DNA of 13,287 nucleotides from Acinetobacter sp. (GCA_030152605.1 JASLJB010000254.1:1-13287), one strand, 5' to 3'; shown: positions 1 to 6,986, counted from the first letter of the stretch. Numbers and translations: made by a program. Notes: a model not told the origin generated them from the sequence alone.

Positions 1-36
1 TGTACGACTCAAGCCTGATGCTGGGGTATGAAAGAC

Positions 37-513
37 TTATTCAACCAATTGACCGGTATAGCCTTTGATGAAGGTCAGGTAAGCTGAAGATTTTTGGCCA
101 TCTGCTTTAAGGATCGGACGTTCAAGATTGCCTTGATCAGTCACCAACTGTAGGTCGATTTCTTTGGCAGTGCGGAACGAGTTCAAGAAGCTGACAGGCA
201 CATTGATCGAGTTAGAAGAAGTCTTGATGTTGTCTTTGCTCTGGTACTCAGTCGCTTGAATGGTCGAGTAGGTGTAGGGTTGGCCATCAATGATGAAGTT
301 CATTTGTTTGATATCGAACTGCTGCGGGTTGTTGATTTCCGCAGTAACCTTAAAGCCATTACGCTTGTCATCGATCCAACGCATCGATAATTCTGGGCAA
401 ACTTCATCAGCTGCACAAATTAAAGGCCCTTTGGTGACCACTCGTTCTGGGTATGAGCCTGCACACGCAGTTAACAAGGCCAGAGAAGAAATCAATGCCA
501 ATTGGATTTTCAT
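37..513 (-). CDS. Small lipoprotein of unknown function
   Basis: Encodes 158 residues. Residues 1-17 form a lipoprotein signal: Lys2, a hydrophobic stretch, then lipobox L14-T15-A16-C17, so the mature protein should be acylated on Cys17. The residue after the cysteine is Ala, which under the E. coli +2 rule favours the outer membrane. The remainder is hydrophilic with no transmembrane segment and has two further cysteines near the new N-terminus (in ICAADEVCPEL), which could form a disulfide. I recognise no domain or function. The ATG at 513 follows a purine-rich GTAGGT about 6 bases upstream, and a promoter-like pair lies just before it. It reads in the same direction as the lpxO-like gene, about 200 bp away, and is probably a separate unit. 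The reading frame and lipobox are clear; the function is unknown. Confidence 0.85.
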   Translation of the reverse strand: MKIQLALISSLALLTACAGSYPERVVTKGPLICAADEVCPELSMRWIDDKRNGFKVTAEINNPQQFDIKQMNFIIDGQPYTYSTIQATEYQSKDNIKTSSNSINVPVSFLNSFRTAKEIDLQLVTDQGNLERPILKADGQKSSAYLTFIKGYTGQLVE

Positions 514-535
514 ATTATTACCTACGCTTTAGATT

Positions 536-564
536 GTTATGTCAAAAGATTTAAATATGCTCAA
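536..564 (-). promoter_or_regulatory. Candidate promoter for the lipoprotein gene
   Basis: On the minus strand a -35-like TTGAGC (559-564) and a -10-like CATAAC (536-541) are separated by exactly 17 bases. The predicted transcription start is about 15-20 bases before the ATG at 513. The match to consensus is partial, so this is a suggestion from spacing and position only. Confidence 0.3.
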
Positions 565-719
565 TTTAACGTTTTATTCTAAAAAAAGGAATACAAGAAT
601 GGGTTTTCGGCCATAAATGTTGTGCATTTAGCCTGTTCTCAGCCGACATGCATGCCGCATCAAAGCATAAAACCCACATTACACTCAAATTGTTCGGGCA
701 TCGCCAGTATTGCCTGTGC

Positions 720-1625
720 CTAGACTAAGCTCGGTAGCAACAGCAATAAAATCAGTGCAGAGAATAGAATCCACTTATAAATATAGTATTTGGTGCGGTT
801 TTGCGCTTTGATTTCGCGTCCTTTGGCATGGATGGCATAACCGTATTTAAAGACTTTGTTGATGCCGCCAGTGCGATCTTGCGCATCATTCGGAGAGGCC
901 GCGCCTGACATGACTTTACGCCCAAACCAATGGTTAAAAGACTGTGCCCATGACCACTTCATCGGTCGTTCAATATCACAGAACAAAATCACCCGGGTCT
1001 GATCAGATTTGTTTTCTGCCCAATGCACATAGGTTTCATCAAACAAGGTGGCCTCACCATCACGCCAGCTATAACGTTGTTGATCGACTTCAATAAAGCA
1101 GTCATCACTATTGGGTGTGGATAGACCGAGGTGATAGCGAATTGAGCCCGCATAAGGATCACGATGTTTGCCGAGATAACTACCGGCGGGCAGTTCAGCG
1201 AACATCGCGGCTTTGACACTGGGGATTTGCTCCAGTAAGGCCACGGTCTTGGGACAGAGTTGTGCGGCGGAAGGGTGGCTGTCTTGATACCACTTCAAAT
1301 AAAAACGTTTCCAACCGCGTTTAAAAAAGGTGTTAAATCCAGCATCGTTATTACTTTCTGCGGCTTTGATTTGGTTTTGCAGTTGTAATGCTTCTTCGCG
1401 GATTTCCTCCCAATGATCCTGTAGCGGTTGCAGTTCAGGAAATTGTTCAAGATCAAAATATGGGGTATTCGGGAGACGAGAAAAACCAGTCATGAACATA
1501 TTAACCGGGCCTAAAAAAGTAGAATGGTCAAAAAGTTGGCGTGAAAGTTTTAATCGCTCTTTACCACGCAAATGCGCATATAACAGACTGATGACAAAGA
1601 TCGAAATAATAATAATGGCGTACAT
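720..1625 (-). CDS. lpxO: LpxO-type lipid A 2-hydroxylase (aspartyl/asparaginyl beta-hydroxylase family)
   Basis: A 301-residue membrane-bound Fe(II)/2-oxoglutarate dioxygenase. In this family LpxO adds a 2-hydroxyl group to a secondary acyl chain of lipid A at the cytoplasmic face of the inner membrane; in Acinetobacter the substrate is reported to be a laurate. Visible support: a hydrophobic N-terminal segment (residues 2-16), a C-terminal hydrophobic segment (about 284-300), and the iron triad as H154-R155-D156 (in GKHRDPYAG) plus H201 (in YVHWAENKSD). R211 ten residues later fits 2-oxoglutarate binding. The length is normal for LpxO. The ATG at 1625 has no convincing Shine-Dalgarno sequence, but the N-terminal membrane segment supports it. 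It appears to be monocistronic. A perfect 17-bp dyad lies about 75 bp upstream. Aspartyl beta-hydroxylase-like proteins with other substrates are the main alternative. Confidence 0.85.
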   Translation of the reverse strand: MYAIIIISIFVISLLYAHLRGKERLKLSRQLFDHSTFLGPVNMFMTGFSRLPNTPYFDLEQFPELQPLQDHWEEIREEALQLQNQIKAAESNNDAGFNTFFKRGWKRFYLKWYQDSHPSAAQLCPKTVALLEQIPSVKAAMFAELPAGSYLGKHRDPYAGSIRYHLGLSTPNSDDCFIEVDQQRYSWRDGEATLFDETYVHWAENKSDQTRVILFCDIERPMKWSWAQSFNHWFGRKVMSGAASPNDAQDRTGGINKVFKYGYAIHAKGREIKAQNRTKYYIYKWILFSALILLLLLPSLV

Positions 1626-1700
1626 GGAGATTGATCAGAAGTAAAAATAAAATGAAGGTGCAAATATTAACCTAAGGTGATTTGAAAAGCTTTTCTATCC

Positions 1701-1717
1701 TTACAATAATATTGTAA
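1701..1717. promoter_or_regulatory. Perfect 17-bp dyad, candidate operator for lpxO
   Basis: Arms TTACAATA and TATTGTAA flank a single central A with no mismatch. It lies 76 bp upstream of the lpxO-like start codon, where a promoter or operator is expected. No regulator is encoded next to it and I cannot name the factor. In AT-rich DNA a short dyad can arise by chance, but a perfect 8+8 match is notable. Confidence 0.35.
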
Positions 1718-1889
1718 AAAATTGATATAACAGACTAAAATTATAATTAGCTTTGAGTTAAGTCACTAAATTTAAGTCATTGCTTGTTATTTTAAAATTT
1801 AAAATAAATAGCCAAAAATGCCAATTAAAATTAATTGTGGGATTAATAAGCGTTTAATGGCACTTGGCAGTGTACAAGGTGCTAAAAGC

Positions 1890-1898
1890 TGATATAAC
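1890..1898 (+). promoter_or_regulatory. Extended -10 motif before the 80-residue ORF
   Basis: TGATATAAC reads as an extended -10 element (TG-N-TATAAC). It predicts transcription starting near 1905, about 30 bases before the ATG at 1934. No good -35 element is spaced correctly, which is tolerated by extended -10 promoters. It could drive the whole block down to cobS. Confidence 0.35.
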
Positions 1899-1933
1899 TG
1901 AAAATAAAGCGTCATTAAAAAGAGTGGACATCA

Positions 1934-2176
1934 ATGAAAACGACAGTGAAGTATATCGTGCTTAAAAGTAAGGATTATCAATTGGGCACTTCTTTGTTTG
2001 AAGAAAGCCTTGATGCGGATCAACACTATTTCGATCAAATCGCAGCGGTCATTCATTATCAAAATCATGCTTTTCGTGTGATCTCCAAAGAACTGAGCCG
2101 TAAACAACTCTCCGACAGCGATGAGATCGAAGACAGCCAAAGCATTTTGGTGAAAGTCATCGCCCTGCCTGAATAA
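1934..2176 (+). CDS. Hypothetical 80-residue protein
   Basis: A small acidic-to-neutral cytosolic protein with no signal peptide, membrane segment or cysteine. It begins MKTTVKYIVLKSKDYQLG and ends in a hydrophobic strand ILVKVIALPE. The alternation of strand-like and helical stretches suggests a compact alpha/beta fold. I recognise no family. The ATG follows a weak AGAGTGGA about 6 bases upstream, and an extended -10 motif lies at 1890-1898. Only 23 bp separate it from the 2H phosphoesterase gene, so the two are probably co-transcribed and may precede cobU on the same message. An antisense frame of 69 residues covers the same DNA and I judge it a shadow. The gene is likely real; its function is unknown. 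Confidence 0.65.
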   Translation: MKTTVKYIVLKSKDYQLGTSLFEESLDADQHYFDQIAAVIHYQNHAFRVISKELSRKQLSDSDEIEDSQSILVKVIALPE

Positions 2177-2199
2177 TCGCGCAGTATTGATCTAGGTCG

Positions 2200-2823
2200 A
2201 TGTTTCTACAGCCGCAGCAATGCACGCAAGCCACGCGAGCGCGGGATTATCCAGAGTGGCATCACGGTCGTGAGCGTTATGCGCTGTGGTATATCGAGAT
2301 CTTCGATGCGGAATTGAATCAATATCTGCATAAATTAAGACAGCATTTTTCCGGGCTGCTCTATCAGCCCAACCATCGTCAATTTCATATCAGTCTGTTT
2401 ATCTGCGGCTTTCCTGCCCAAGCGCCAGCGCAGTATGATGATGACTTTGTGGATGCACAATTACAGCAGCAGTGTCAGGATTTGAGGCATGCTGCTGTCG
2501 CCAGCTTTCAACTCAAGACTGGCTCTGTTCGCAGTTTTAACAGCGCCTTATTTGTCGAGGTGCATGATCTTGAGCAACAACTCCCACGATTGCGTCGCAT
2601 ATTGGCGGCATCGGCAGATGAAATCGCCGCGCTGAAGTATTGTGCGCATATTACCTTGGGGGTGTATCAAGATACCTATACCTATGCTCAGGTATCGAGG
2701 CAGATCGCCGCAGTCGAACAGCAGTGTTTTGAGTTCAATGTTCAGCAGCTCTGTTTTGGCGACTATCAGGCACAACAACTGCAAGGCCGACTTGAGCTAA
2801 AGCGTAGCGTGTTTTTGATTTGA
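2200..2823 (+). CDS. 2H phosphoesterase superfamily protein (2'-5' RNA ligase-like)
   Basis: A 207-residue cytosolic protein with the two signature motifs of the 2H phosphoesterase superfamily: H63-I-S65 (in QFHISLFICG) and H150-I-T152 (in CAHITLGVY). They are about 87 residues apart, as expected for the two-lobed fold. The family includes ThpR RNA 2',3'-cyclic phosphodiesterases, LigT and tRNA-processing cyclic phosphodiesterases, acting on 2',3'-cyclic or 2'-5'-linked nucleotides. The exact substrate cannot be read from the sequence. An in-frame stop at 2188 excludes an earlier start. AGGT lies only 3 bases before the ATG at 2200, so initiation may be weak or occur slightly downstream. The stop codon is the first TGA of a TGAAAC tandem repeat, and cobU starts 43 bp later. 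The link to cobalamin is positional only. Confidence 0.75.
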   Translation: MFLQPQQCTQATRARDYPEWHHGRERYALWYIEIFDAELNQYLHKLRQHFSGLLYQPNHRQFHISLFICGFPAQAPAQYDDDFVDAQLQQQCQDLRHAAVASFQLKTGSVRSFNSALFVEVHDLEQQLPRLRRILAASADEIAALKYCAHITLGVYQDTYTYAQVSRQIAAVEQQCFEFNVQQLCFGDYQAQQLQGRLELKRSVFLI

Positions 2824-2844
2824 AACTGAAACTGAAACTGAAAC
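2821..2844 (+). repeat. TGAAAC hexanucleotide tandem repeat (4 units)
   Basis: Four perfect TGAAAC units in tandem, followed by two degenerate units (TGCAAT, TGAATG). The first TGA is the stop codon of the 2H gene, and every unit puts a TGA in that same frame, so copy-number change cannot alter the upstream protein. It would alter only the spacing to the cobU start codon at 2867, in a region where the cobU Shine-Dalgarno is weak. Confidence 0.9.
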
Positions 2845-2866
2845 TGCAATTGAATGTGGATGCAAC

Positions 2867-3388
2867 ATGATACAACTGATATTAGGTGGTGCGCGTTCCG
2901 GCAAAAGCCGTCTGGCCCAACAGATCGCGATCGATGCACAATGTCCGGTGATTTATATCGCCACCGCGCAGGCGCAGGATGCCGAAATGCAGGCACGGAT
3001 CGCACAGCATCAACAACAACGTCCCAGCCATTGGCGCTTGATTGAAGAGCCGGTTGAGTTGGCTGGCCAGCTCTTGGCGCATGATCGCGCTGATCAAGTG
3101 ATCTTGGTCGACTGCCTGACCTTGTGGATGAGCAATTTACTGCTGGCGGCAGATCCGGCCTTACAGCGTCAGCAATGTGAGCAACTGTATGCGGTCTTGC
3201 CGACGCTTAAATCACAGCTGATCTTGGTCAGTAATGAAACAGGACTTGGCGTGGTGCCGATGGGCGAGTTAAGCCGACGATTTGTGGATGAATCTGGCTG
3301 GATGCATCAACAATTGGCACAACAGGCGGATGAGGTGCGCTTTTGCGTGGCCGGACTGAGTATGCAACTCAAAGGAAATTCAATATGA
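2867..3388 (+). CDS. cobU: Adenosylcobinamide kinase / adenosylcobinamide-phosphate guanylyltransferase
   Basis: A 173-residue cytosolic enzyme of the CobU/CobP family. It phosphorylates adenosylcobinamide and then transfers GMP to give AdoCbi-GDP, the activated half of the nucleotide loop in cobalamin assembly. The P-loop GGARSGKS (residues 7-14) near the start of the first strand is the family hallmark. VILVDCLTLWMSNLL (about 78-92) and the LVSNETGLGVVP stretch (120-131) are also typical of CobU. Full length compared with the family. The ATG at 2867 has only a weak TGGA upstream. The last codons overlap the cobT start as ATGA, indicating translational coupling. With cobT, cobC and cobS following directly, the assignment is secure. 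Confidence 0.95.
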   Translation: MIQLILGGARSGKSRLAQQIAIDAQCPVIYIATAQAQDAEMQARIAQHQQQRPSHWRLIEEPVELAGQLLAHDRADQVILVDCLTLWMSNLLLAADPALQRQQCEQLYAVLPTLKSQLILVSNETGLGVVPMGELSRRFVDESGWMHQQLAQQADEVRFCVAGLSMQLKGNSI

Positions 3389-4452
3389 ATGGGGACGACA
3401 TGAATTGGCTCAACGCGGCGGTAAAACAACCCAGCCTCAAGGCACAACAGGCAGCGCAAGCGCGTCAGCGACAACTGACCAAACCCACAGGCTCTTTGGC
3501 TGATCTGGAGCAGGTTGCGATCCAATTGGCTGCACTGCAAGACTGTGAACGTCCAGATATTCCCAAACCGTGGATCAGCATTTTTGCTGGCGATCATGGG
3601 GTGATGGCAGAGAATATCTCGGCCTATCCGCAAGTGGTGACTCGGCAAATGCTACAGAATTTTGCCGGTGGTGGTGCCTGTATCAGCGTGATTGCCAAAG
3701 AATATGGCGCAGTGCTGCGTGTGATTGACTGTGGCAGCGTGGGCGAGCCGTATACATATGCTGGGGTTGAACGGCATTGTGTGCGTGCCGGCACAGCGAA
3801 CTTTCGGCTTCAAGCCGCCATGACCGAGGCTGAATGTTTGGCTGCGATGCAGATCGGGCGAGACAGTGTCGCGGCAGCGGTTGCCCAAGGGGCATCGATC
3901 TATGTGGCGGGGGAAATGGGCATCGGCAATACCTGTTCTGCATCGGCCTTGGGTTGTTTGTTATTACAACTGCCGGCAAGTCAGCTGACCGGTACGGGTA
4001 CAGGCATCGATGCTGAACGTCTGGCACATAAAACTGACGTGATTCAACAGGCGATTGACTTGCATCAAGCAAATGTTGGCAATGATGCATTTAAAATTCT
4101 CTGCGCCGTGGGCGGGCTTGAAATCGCAGCCATGACTGGGGCATATATTCATGCGGCACAGTTGGGGCTGCCGATGGTGATCGATGGCTTTATTAGCTCG
4201 ATTGCCGCGTTGATTGCGGTACGCATATCCCCCGAAGTACGCACATGGATGATCTTTGGACATCAGTCTGCTGAGTTTGGTCATGCACGGGTATTGGCGG
4301 CTCTGGATGCACAGCCTTTATTAAAACTGAATTTAAGATTGGGTGAGGGCAGCGGGGCCGGTGCGGCTTTGGGTTTGATCCGTTTGGCCTGTCGCTTGCA
4401 CAATGATATGGCGACCTTTGCAGAGGCCGCTGTGGCCGCAGATAAGATTTAG
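3385..4452 (+). CDS. cobT: Nicotinate-nucleotide--dimethylbenzimidazole phosphoribosyltransferase
   Basis: A 355-residue cytosolic enzyme that transfers phosphoribose from nicotinate mononucleotide to 5,6-dimethylbenzimidazole, giving alpha-ribazole phosphate. Visible motifs: KPTGSLADLE (about 33-42), AGDHGV (about 68-73), GEMGIGNT (176-183) with E177 aligning with Salmonella E174, and GEGSGAGAAL (320-329) with E321 aligning with the catalytic E317. The start at 3385 is preferred because AAGGA lies 8 bases upstream and the ATGA overlap with cobU suggests coupling. An upstream frame from 3343 and an internal ATG at 3400 are the alternatives. The stop is 1 base before cobC. Length and motifs match intact CobT. 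Confidence 0.96.
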   Translation: MNGDDMNWLNAAVKQPSLKAQQAAQARQRQLTKPTGSLADLEQVAIQLAALQDCERPDIPKPWISIFAGDHGVMAENISAYPQVVTRQMLQNFAGGGACISVIAKEYGAVLRVIDCGSVGEPYTYAGVERHCVRAGTANFRLQAAMTEAECLAAMQIGRDSVAAAVAQGASIYVAGEMGIGNTCSASALGCLLLQLPASQLTGTGTGIDAERLAHKTDVIQQAIDLHQANVGNDAFKILCAVGGLEIAAMTGAYIHAAQLGLPMVIDGFISSIAALIAVRISPEVRTWMIFGHQSAEFGHARVLAALDAQPLLKLNLRLGEGSGAGAALGLIRLACRLHNDMATFAEAAVAADKI

Positions 4453-4453
4453 A

Positions 4454-5059
4454 ATGTTACGCATTGATATCCTTCGCCACGGCGAAACGGCATTGTCGGG
4501 TTGTTTGCGCGGTTCCACCGATGATGCCTTGACTGCACAGGGATGGTCGCAAATGCAGGCCGGCGTTGCGCCGTATACGCAAGCAGCGGCGAAGTTGCCG
4601 TGGCAGGCGCTGATCAGTTCGCCATTGCAGCGTTGTCAGGACTTTGCAGTGCAGTTTGCCGCTGAGCATCAGATCCCCTTATTACTTGACCCACAGTTAC
4701 AGGAAATGCATTTTGGGGATTGGGAGGGGCAGTCCACTGCGGATCTGTATCAACACTTTCCAGAGGCCTTGGCGCAATTTTGGCAGCAGCCGAGCCAATT
4801 TACCCCACCCAATGCAGAACCCTTATTGGTTTTTCAACAGCGTGTATTGCGTGGCATGCAGCAGATTCAACAGCGCATGCAAGCCGAGCAGTGGCAACGC
4901 GTGCTGCTGATCAGTCATGGCGGTGTGATTAAGTTATTAAAGAGCATGGCATTGGCGCAACCACTGGATCAACTTTTGCAGCAGTCGGCCGAGTTGGGGC
5001 AGTTACATGGTTTTGAATATACGCCGGATGGACAGTTGCAGTATCGAGGGGCTGAGTGA
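4454..5059 (+). CDS. cobC: Alpha-ribazole phosphatase (histidine phosphatase superfamily)
   Basis: A 201-residue phosphatase of the phosphoglycerate-mutase fold. CobC removes the phosphate of alpha-ribazole phosphate, or of the adenosylcobalamin 5'-phosphate made by CobS. The nucleophile is H9 in ILRHGET. The second histidine is H155 in LLISHGGVIK, and a likely acid is E84 in LQEMHFGDWEG. R8 and R60 are well placed to bind phosphate. The start at 4454 puts the RHGE motif at the usual distance from the N-terminus; a longer in-frame opening from 4403 lies inside cobT and is not expected. It follows cobT with one base between and ends overlapping cobS. Taken alone the fold could be any histidine phosphatase; the position between cobT and cobS makes CobC very likely. 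Confidence 0.9.
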   Translation: MLRIDILRHGETALSGCLRGSTDDALTAQGWSQMQAGVAPYTQAAAKLPWQALISSPLQRCQDFAVQFAAEHQIPLLLDPQLQEMHFGDWEGQSTADLYQHFPEALAQFWQQPSQFTPPNAEPLLVFQQRVLRGMQQIQQRMQAEQWQRVLLISHGGVIKLLKSMALAQPLDQLLQQSAELGQLHGFEYTPDGQLQYRGAE

Positions 5060-5799
5060 TGATGCCATTGATGATTGCATTACAGTTTTTGACTGTGATT
5101 CCGATCAAGCTGAAACGTATGCCAACGGCGCGGGAAAATGGCCTCTCGGTATTGTATTACCCTGTGGTGGGGGCTTTGATCGGTGCGTTGCTGTACGGTT
5201 TTGCCTTGTTGTTGCTGCCCGTACCTCACTTACTTTCGGCGGCACTGATCCTGAGCCTGTGGGTAATCTTAACGGGTGGTCTGCATCTAGATGGTTTAGC
5301 GGATAGTGCGGATGCATGGGTGGGTGGCTTTGCTGACCGACAGCGCACGCTTGAGATTATGAAAGATCCGAGTTGCGGCCCGATCGGGGTCTTGAGCTTG
5401 GTCTGTGTCTGTCTATTAAAAGTGGCAGCATTGTCGTTGTTATTGGCGCAACAACAGTATTTGGCGCTGATTTTATTTCCGATTCTTGGGCGTTTGGCGC
5501 CCTTGTTGCTGCTGATCAGTTGTGATTATGTGCGTGCCAATGGCATCGGCAGTTCAATTGCTGCGAGTTTGCCCAAGTGGGGCGTGCGAGTGGTGTTGCT
5601 GTTGGGTTTTGCGATCTCGGCGCTATTTGGTGGCTTGGGATGGGGCAGCGCCTTGATCGCGTTGTTGGTATTAATGCTGCTGAGACATGCATTTATCCGC
5701 CGGCTAGCTGGGATTACAGGGGATTGTATCGGTGCCAGTGTTGAGCTGGTCGAAGTGGCTGCATTACTGAGTTTTGTGCTGCTGGCATTTTATATTTAA
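5059..5799 (+). CDS. cobS: Adenosylcobinamide-GDP ribazoletransferase (cobalamin synthase)
   Basis: A 246-residue inner-membrane enzyme that joins AdoCbi-GDP to alpha-ribazole (or its phosphate), the last condensing step of cobalamin assembly. The diagnostic motif GGLHLDGLADSADAW spans about residues 73-87, followed by LEIMKDPSCGPIGV (98-111). These supply the acidic residues that bind Mg2+. Several hydrophobic segments (roughly 33-70, 111-128, 131-150, 178-204 and the extreme C-terminus) fit a polytopic protein. The start at 5059 overlaps the cobC stop (TGATG) and has GAGGGG about 8 bases upstream; a GTG at 5056 is possible. It ends 10 bp from the stop of the convergent HD-domain gene, with no terminator between. 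Confidence 0.95.
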   Translation: MMPLMIALQFLTVIPIKLKRMPTARENGLSVLYYPVVGALIGALLYGFALLLLPVPHLLSAALILSLWVILTGGLHLDGLADSADAWVGGFADRQRTLEIMKDPSCGPIGVLSLVCVCLLKVAALSLLLAQQQYLALILFPILGRLAPLLLLISCDYVRANGIGSSIAASLPKWGVRVVLLLGFAISALFGGLGWGSALIALLVLMLLRHAFIRRLAGITGDCIGASVELVEVAALLSFVLLAFYI

Positions 5800-5809
5800 G
5801 TCTTCTGTT

Positions 5810-6595
5810 TTAATGCTTTATAGCTTTGGGTTCAGCGACAAAGCCGGTATAGGCCATCATCAAAGGTAGACCGAGCTGTCTGAGCAGCGCCGTGCGTGAA
5901 TGCGGATGTCTTTTGGCCTCGTCTTTTAAATAGCGTCGAAATTGTTGTTTGAATCCGGCACGTGGATGTTGAGCCAAGACCTGACCACGAAACTGTAGAG
6001 GGATGCTGTTCAGGTCAGTTCCGATCACATCACAGGCGGTGGCTTGTTGTAATAACACGACTTCGGTGCTGAGACTGCGGTCATGTTCATCCAAGTAACC
6101 ATTCATATGTAAACAAATCGCGTCTGCGATATTGTGGGTTTTATCTGCTGGATAATGATGTTGCTGGCACAACTTCTCAGCCTTGAGCGCACTGACATAA
6201 GTAAAGCAATGACAGCTGGCATTGGCGGGTGCATCGTTCAGGCCGAGGTCATGCATCAGGCTGGCAATGGTTAAGCTTTCAAGGTCATAGTGCCAGCTTT
6301 TATGTTTGGCGATCGCAATCGCCCAGTACAAACTCCGCCATGAATGATCGATCAGGGCAATCGAGCTACAATGTTCGAGCGCATCAATCGCATCTTTGAC
6401 GATCGCGGTATCCGGTAATTTGATTTGTCCGAGGTCTAATTCTGGTGGAGTAATTTTAGGATTTAGAAAACGCTGTGCATAGGCAATCGATACCGGCATC
6501 AGCACCTGTTGTATGAGTTTAAGTTTTTCTTTGGGGCTGAGACGACCTTGTTGTTGTGTCATCCATTCACGTGATCCAATCATATCGGTAAGCAT
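5810..6595 (-). CDS. HD-domain hydrolase resembling cyanamide hydratases
   Basis: A 261-residue cytosolic protein with a metal-binding HD domain: H84 (in IDHSWRSLYW), H115-D116 (in LMHDLGL), H163 (in CLHMNG) and a candidate final acid D189 (in TACDVIG). The HSxRS spacing, HDLGL and the later LH pair resemble the cyanamide hydratase branch rather than the HD-GYP or ppGpp hydrolase branches. That resemblance is from memory, and the true substrate may differ. No membrane segment or signal is visible. The ATG at 6595 has AAGG immediately against it, which is too close. The in-frame ATG at 6583 (residue 5) has AAAGGA about 11 bases upstream and may be the real start. The gene converges on cobS, and an 18-bp near-palindrome lies in its leader. 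Confidence 0.7.
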   Translation of the reverse strand: MLTDMIGSREWMTQQQGRLSPKEKLKLIQQVLMPVSIAYAQRFLNPKITPPELDLGQIKLPDTAIVKDAIDALEHCSSIALIDHSWRSLYWAIAIAKHKSWHYDLESLTIASLMHDLGLNDAPANASCHCFTYVSALKAEKLCQQHHYPADKTHNIADAICLHMNGYLDEHDRSLSTEVVLLQQATACDVIGTDLNSIPLQFRGQVLAQHPRAGFKQQFRRYLKDEAKRHPHSRTALLRQLGLPLMMAYTGFVAEPKAIKH

Positions 6596-6628
6596 CCTTT
6601 TTGGGGAACGAAGATCTGTAACGTCAAA

Positions 6629-6646
6629 TTAGAGTAATTGCTCTAA
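6629..6646. promoter_or_regulatory. 18-bp near-perfect palindrome upstream of the HD gene
   Basis: Arms TTAGAG and CTCTAA surround TAATTG, so only one of nine base pairs fails. It lies 34-51 bp upstream of the HD-gene start, where an operator would be expected. No regulator is assigned. Confidence 0.35.
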
Positions 6647-6764
6647 AAAATACGTGAATTAGAAAATTAACAATAGTGTGTCTATGTAAAAGCTTGTCAG
6701 ATCAATAGCCTCAGTTTTTTTTTGGCCATAGGTGGCTGATGCGTTCCATCCCGAGTTTGTATGC

Positions 6765-6892
6765 TGCTCATCCTATTTACTCGGCAAGTCTTCCCGTTTA
6801 CTGTGCGGACCGCACGACATAAAAACCGTGATCACTCATATATTTTAAAAGCCCAAGCCCGTGATAATAAAATAGCCTAATCTATTGGATGT
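6765..6892 (+). repeat. 128-bp direct repeat, left copy
   Basis: Starts TGCTCATCCTA and ends TATTGGATGT. It aligns without gaps to 7974-8101, with 12 mismatches counted by hand (about 91% identity). The core GTGCGG-A-CCGCAC palindrome and the stretch ATCACTCATATATTTTAAAA are unchanged between copies. The two copies bracket the antitoxin-toxin pair. Confidence 0.92.
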
Positions 6893-6927
6893 TACATGGT
6901 TTCAGATACAAATCTGTAGTGGTCAAT

Positions 6928-6944
6928 GGCGGCAGGACGCCGCC
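6928..6944 (+). repeat. GC-rich hairpin
   Basis: GGCGGC and GCCGCC form a perfect 6-bp stem around a 5-base loop, followed by TATTTT on the plus strand. It resembles a short rho-independent terminator, but no plus-strand gene ends nearby. Confidence 0.5.
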
Positions 6945-6947
6945 TAT

Positions 6948-6986
6948 TTTGCGCTGGGGTTATAGGGATGTAGCCCTCAGCGCAAA
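6948..6986. repeat. Long stem-loop
   Basis: TTTGCGCTGGGG (6948-6959) pairs with CCTCAGCGCAAA (6975-6986) over 12 positions with one G-T wobble, leaving a loop of 15 bases. The stem would be stable in RNA from either strand. Function is unknown; I suspect a dispersed intergenic element. Confidence 0.6.

Larger units (their letters stand above)
1626..1933. other. AT-rich divergent intergenic region
   Basis: This 308-bp gap separates the minus-strand lpxO-like gene from the plus-strand block. It is very AT-rich and has no convincing open frame. It holds a 17-bp perfect dyad (1701-1717), a 12-bp palindrome GAAAAGCTTTTC (1684-1695), and an extended -10 motif close to the gene at 1934. I see no B12-box or other riboswitch, and no small RNA that I recognise. 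Confidence 0.6.

Noticed and set aside
1626..1933. Possible cobalamin riboswitch in the leader of the cob block
   Set aside because: I looked for a B12-box-like core and the expected long set of stems. Only a weak imperfect hairpin around 1860-1882 is seen.
2766..3005. Minus-strand frame containing a QFQFQFQF stretch
   Set aside because: The pattern is only the translation of the TGAAAC tandem repeat on the opposite strand, and the frame overlaps cobU.
3683..4284. Long minus-strand frames opposite cobT
   Set aside because: Composition is Cys-, His- and Arg-rich, as expected for the shadow of a GC-richer gene. cobT has clear catalytic motifs over the same DNA.
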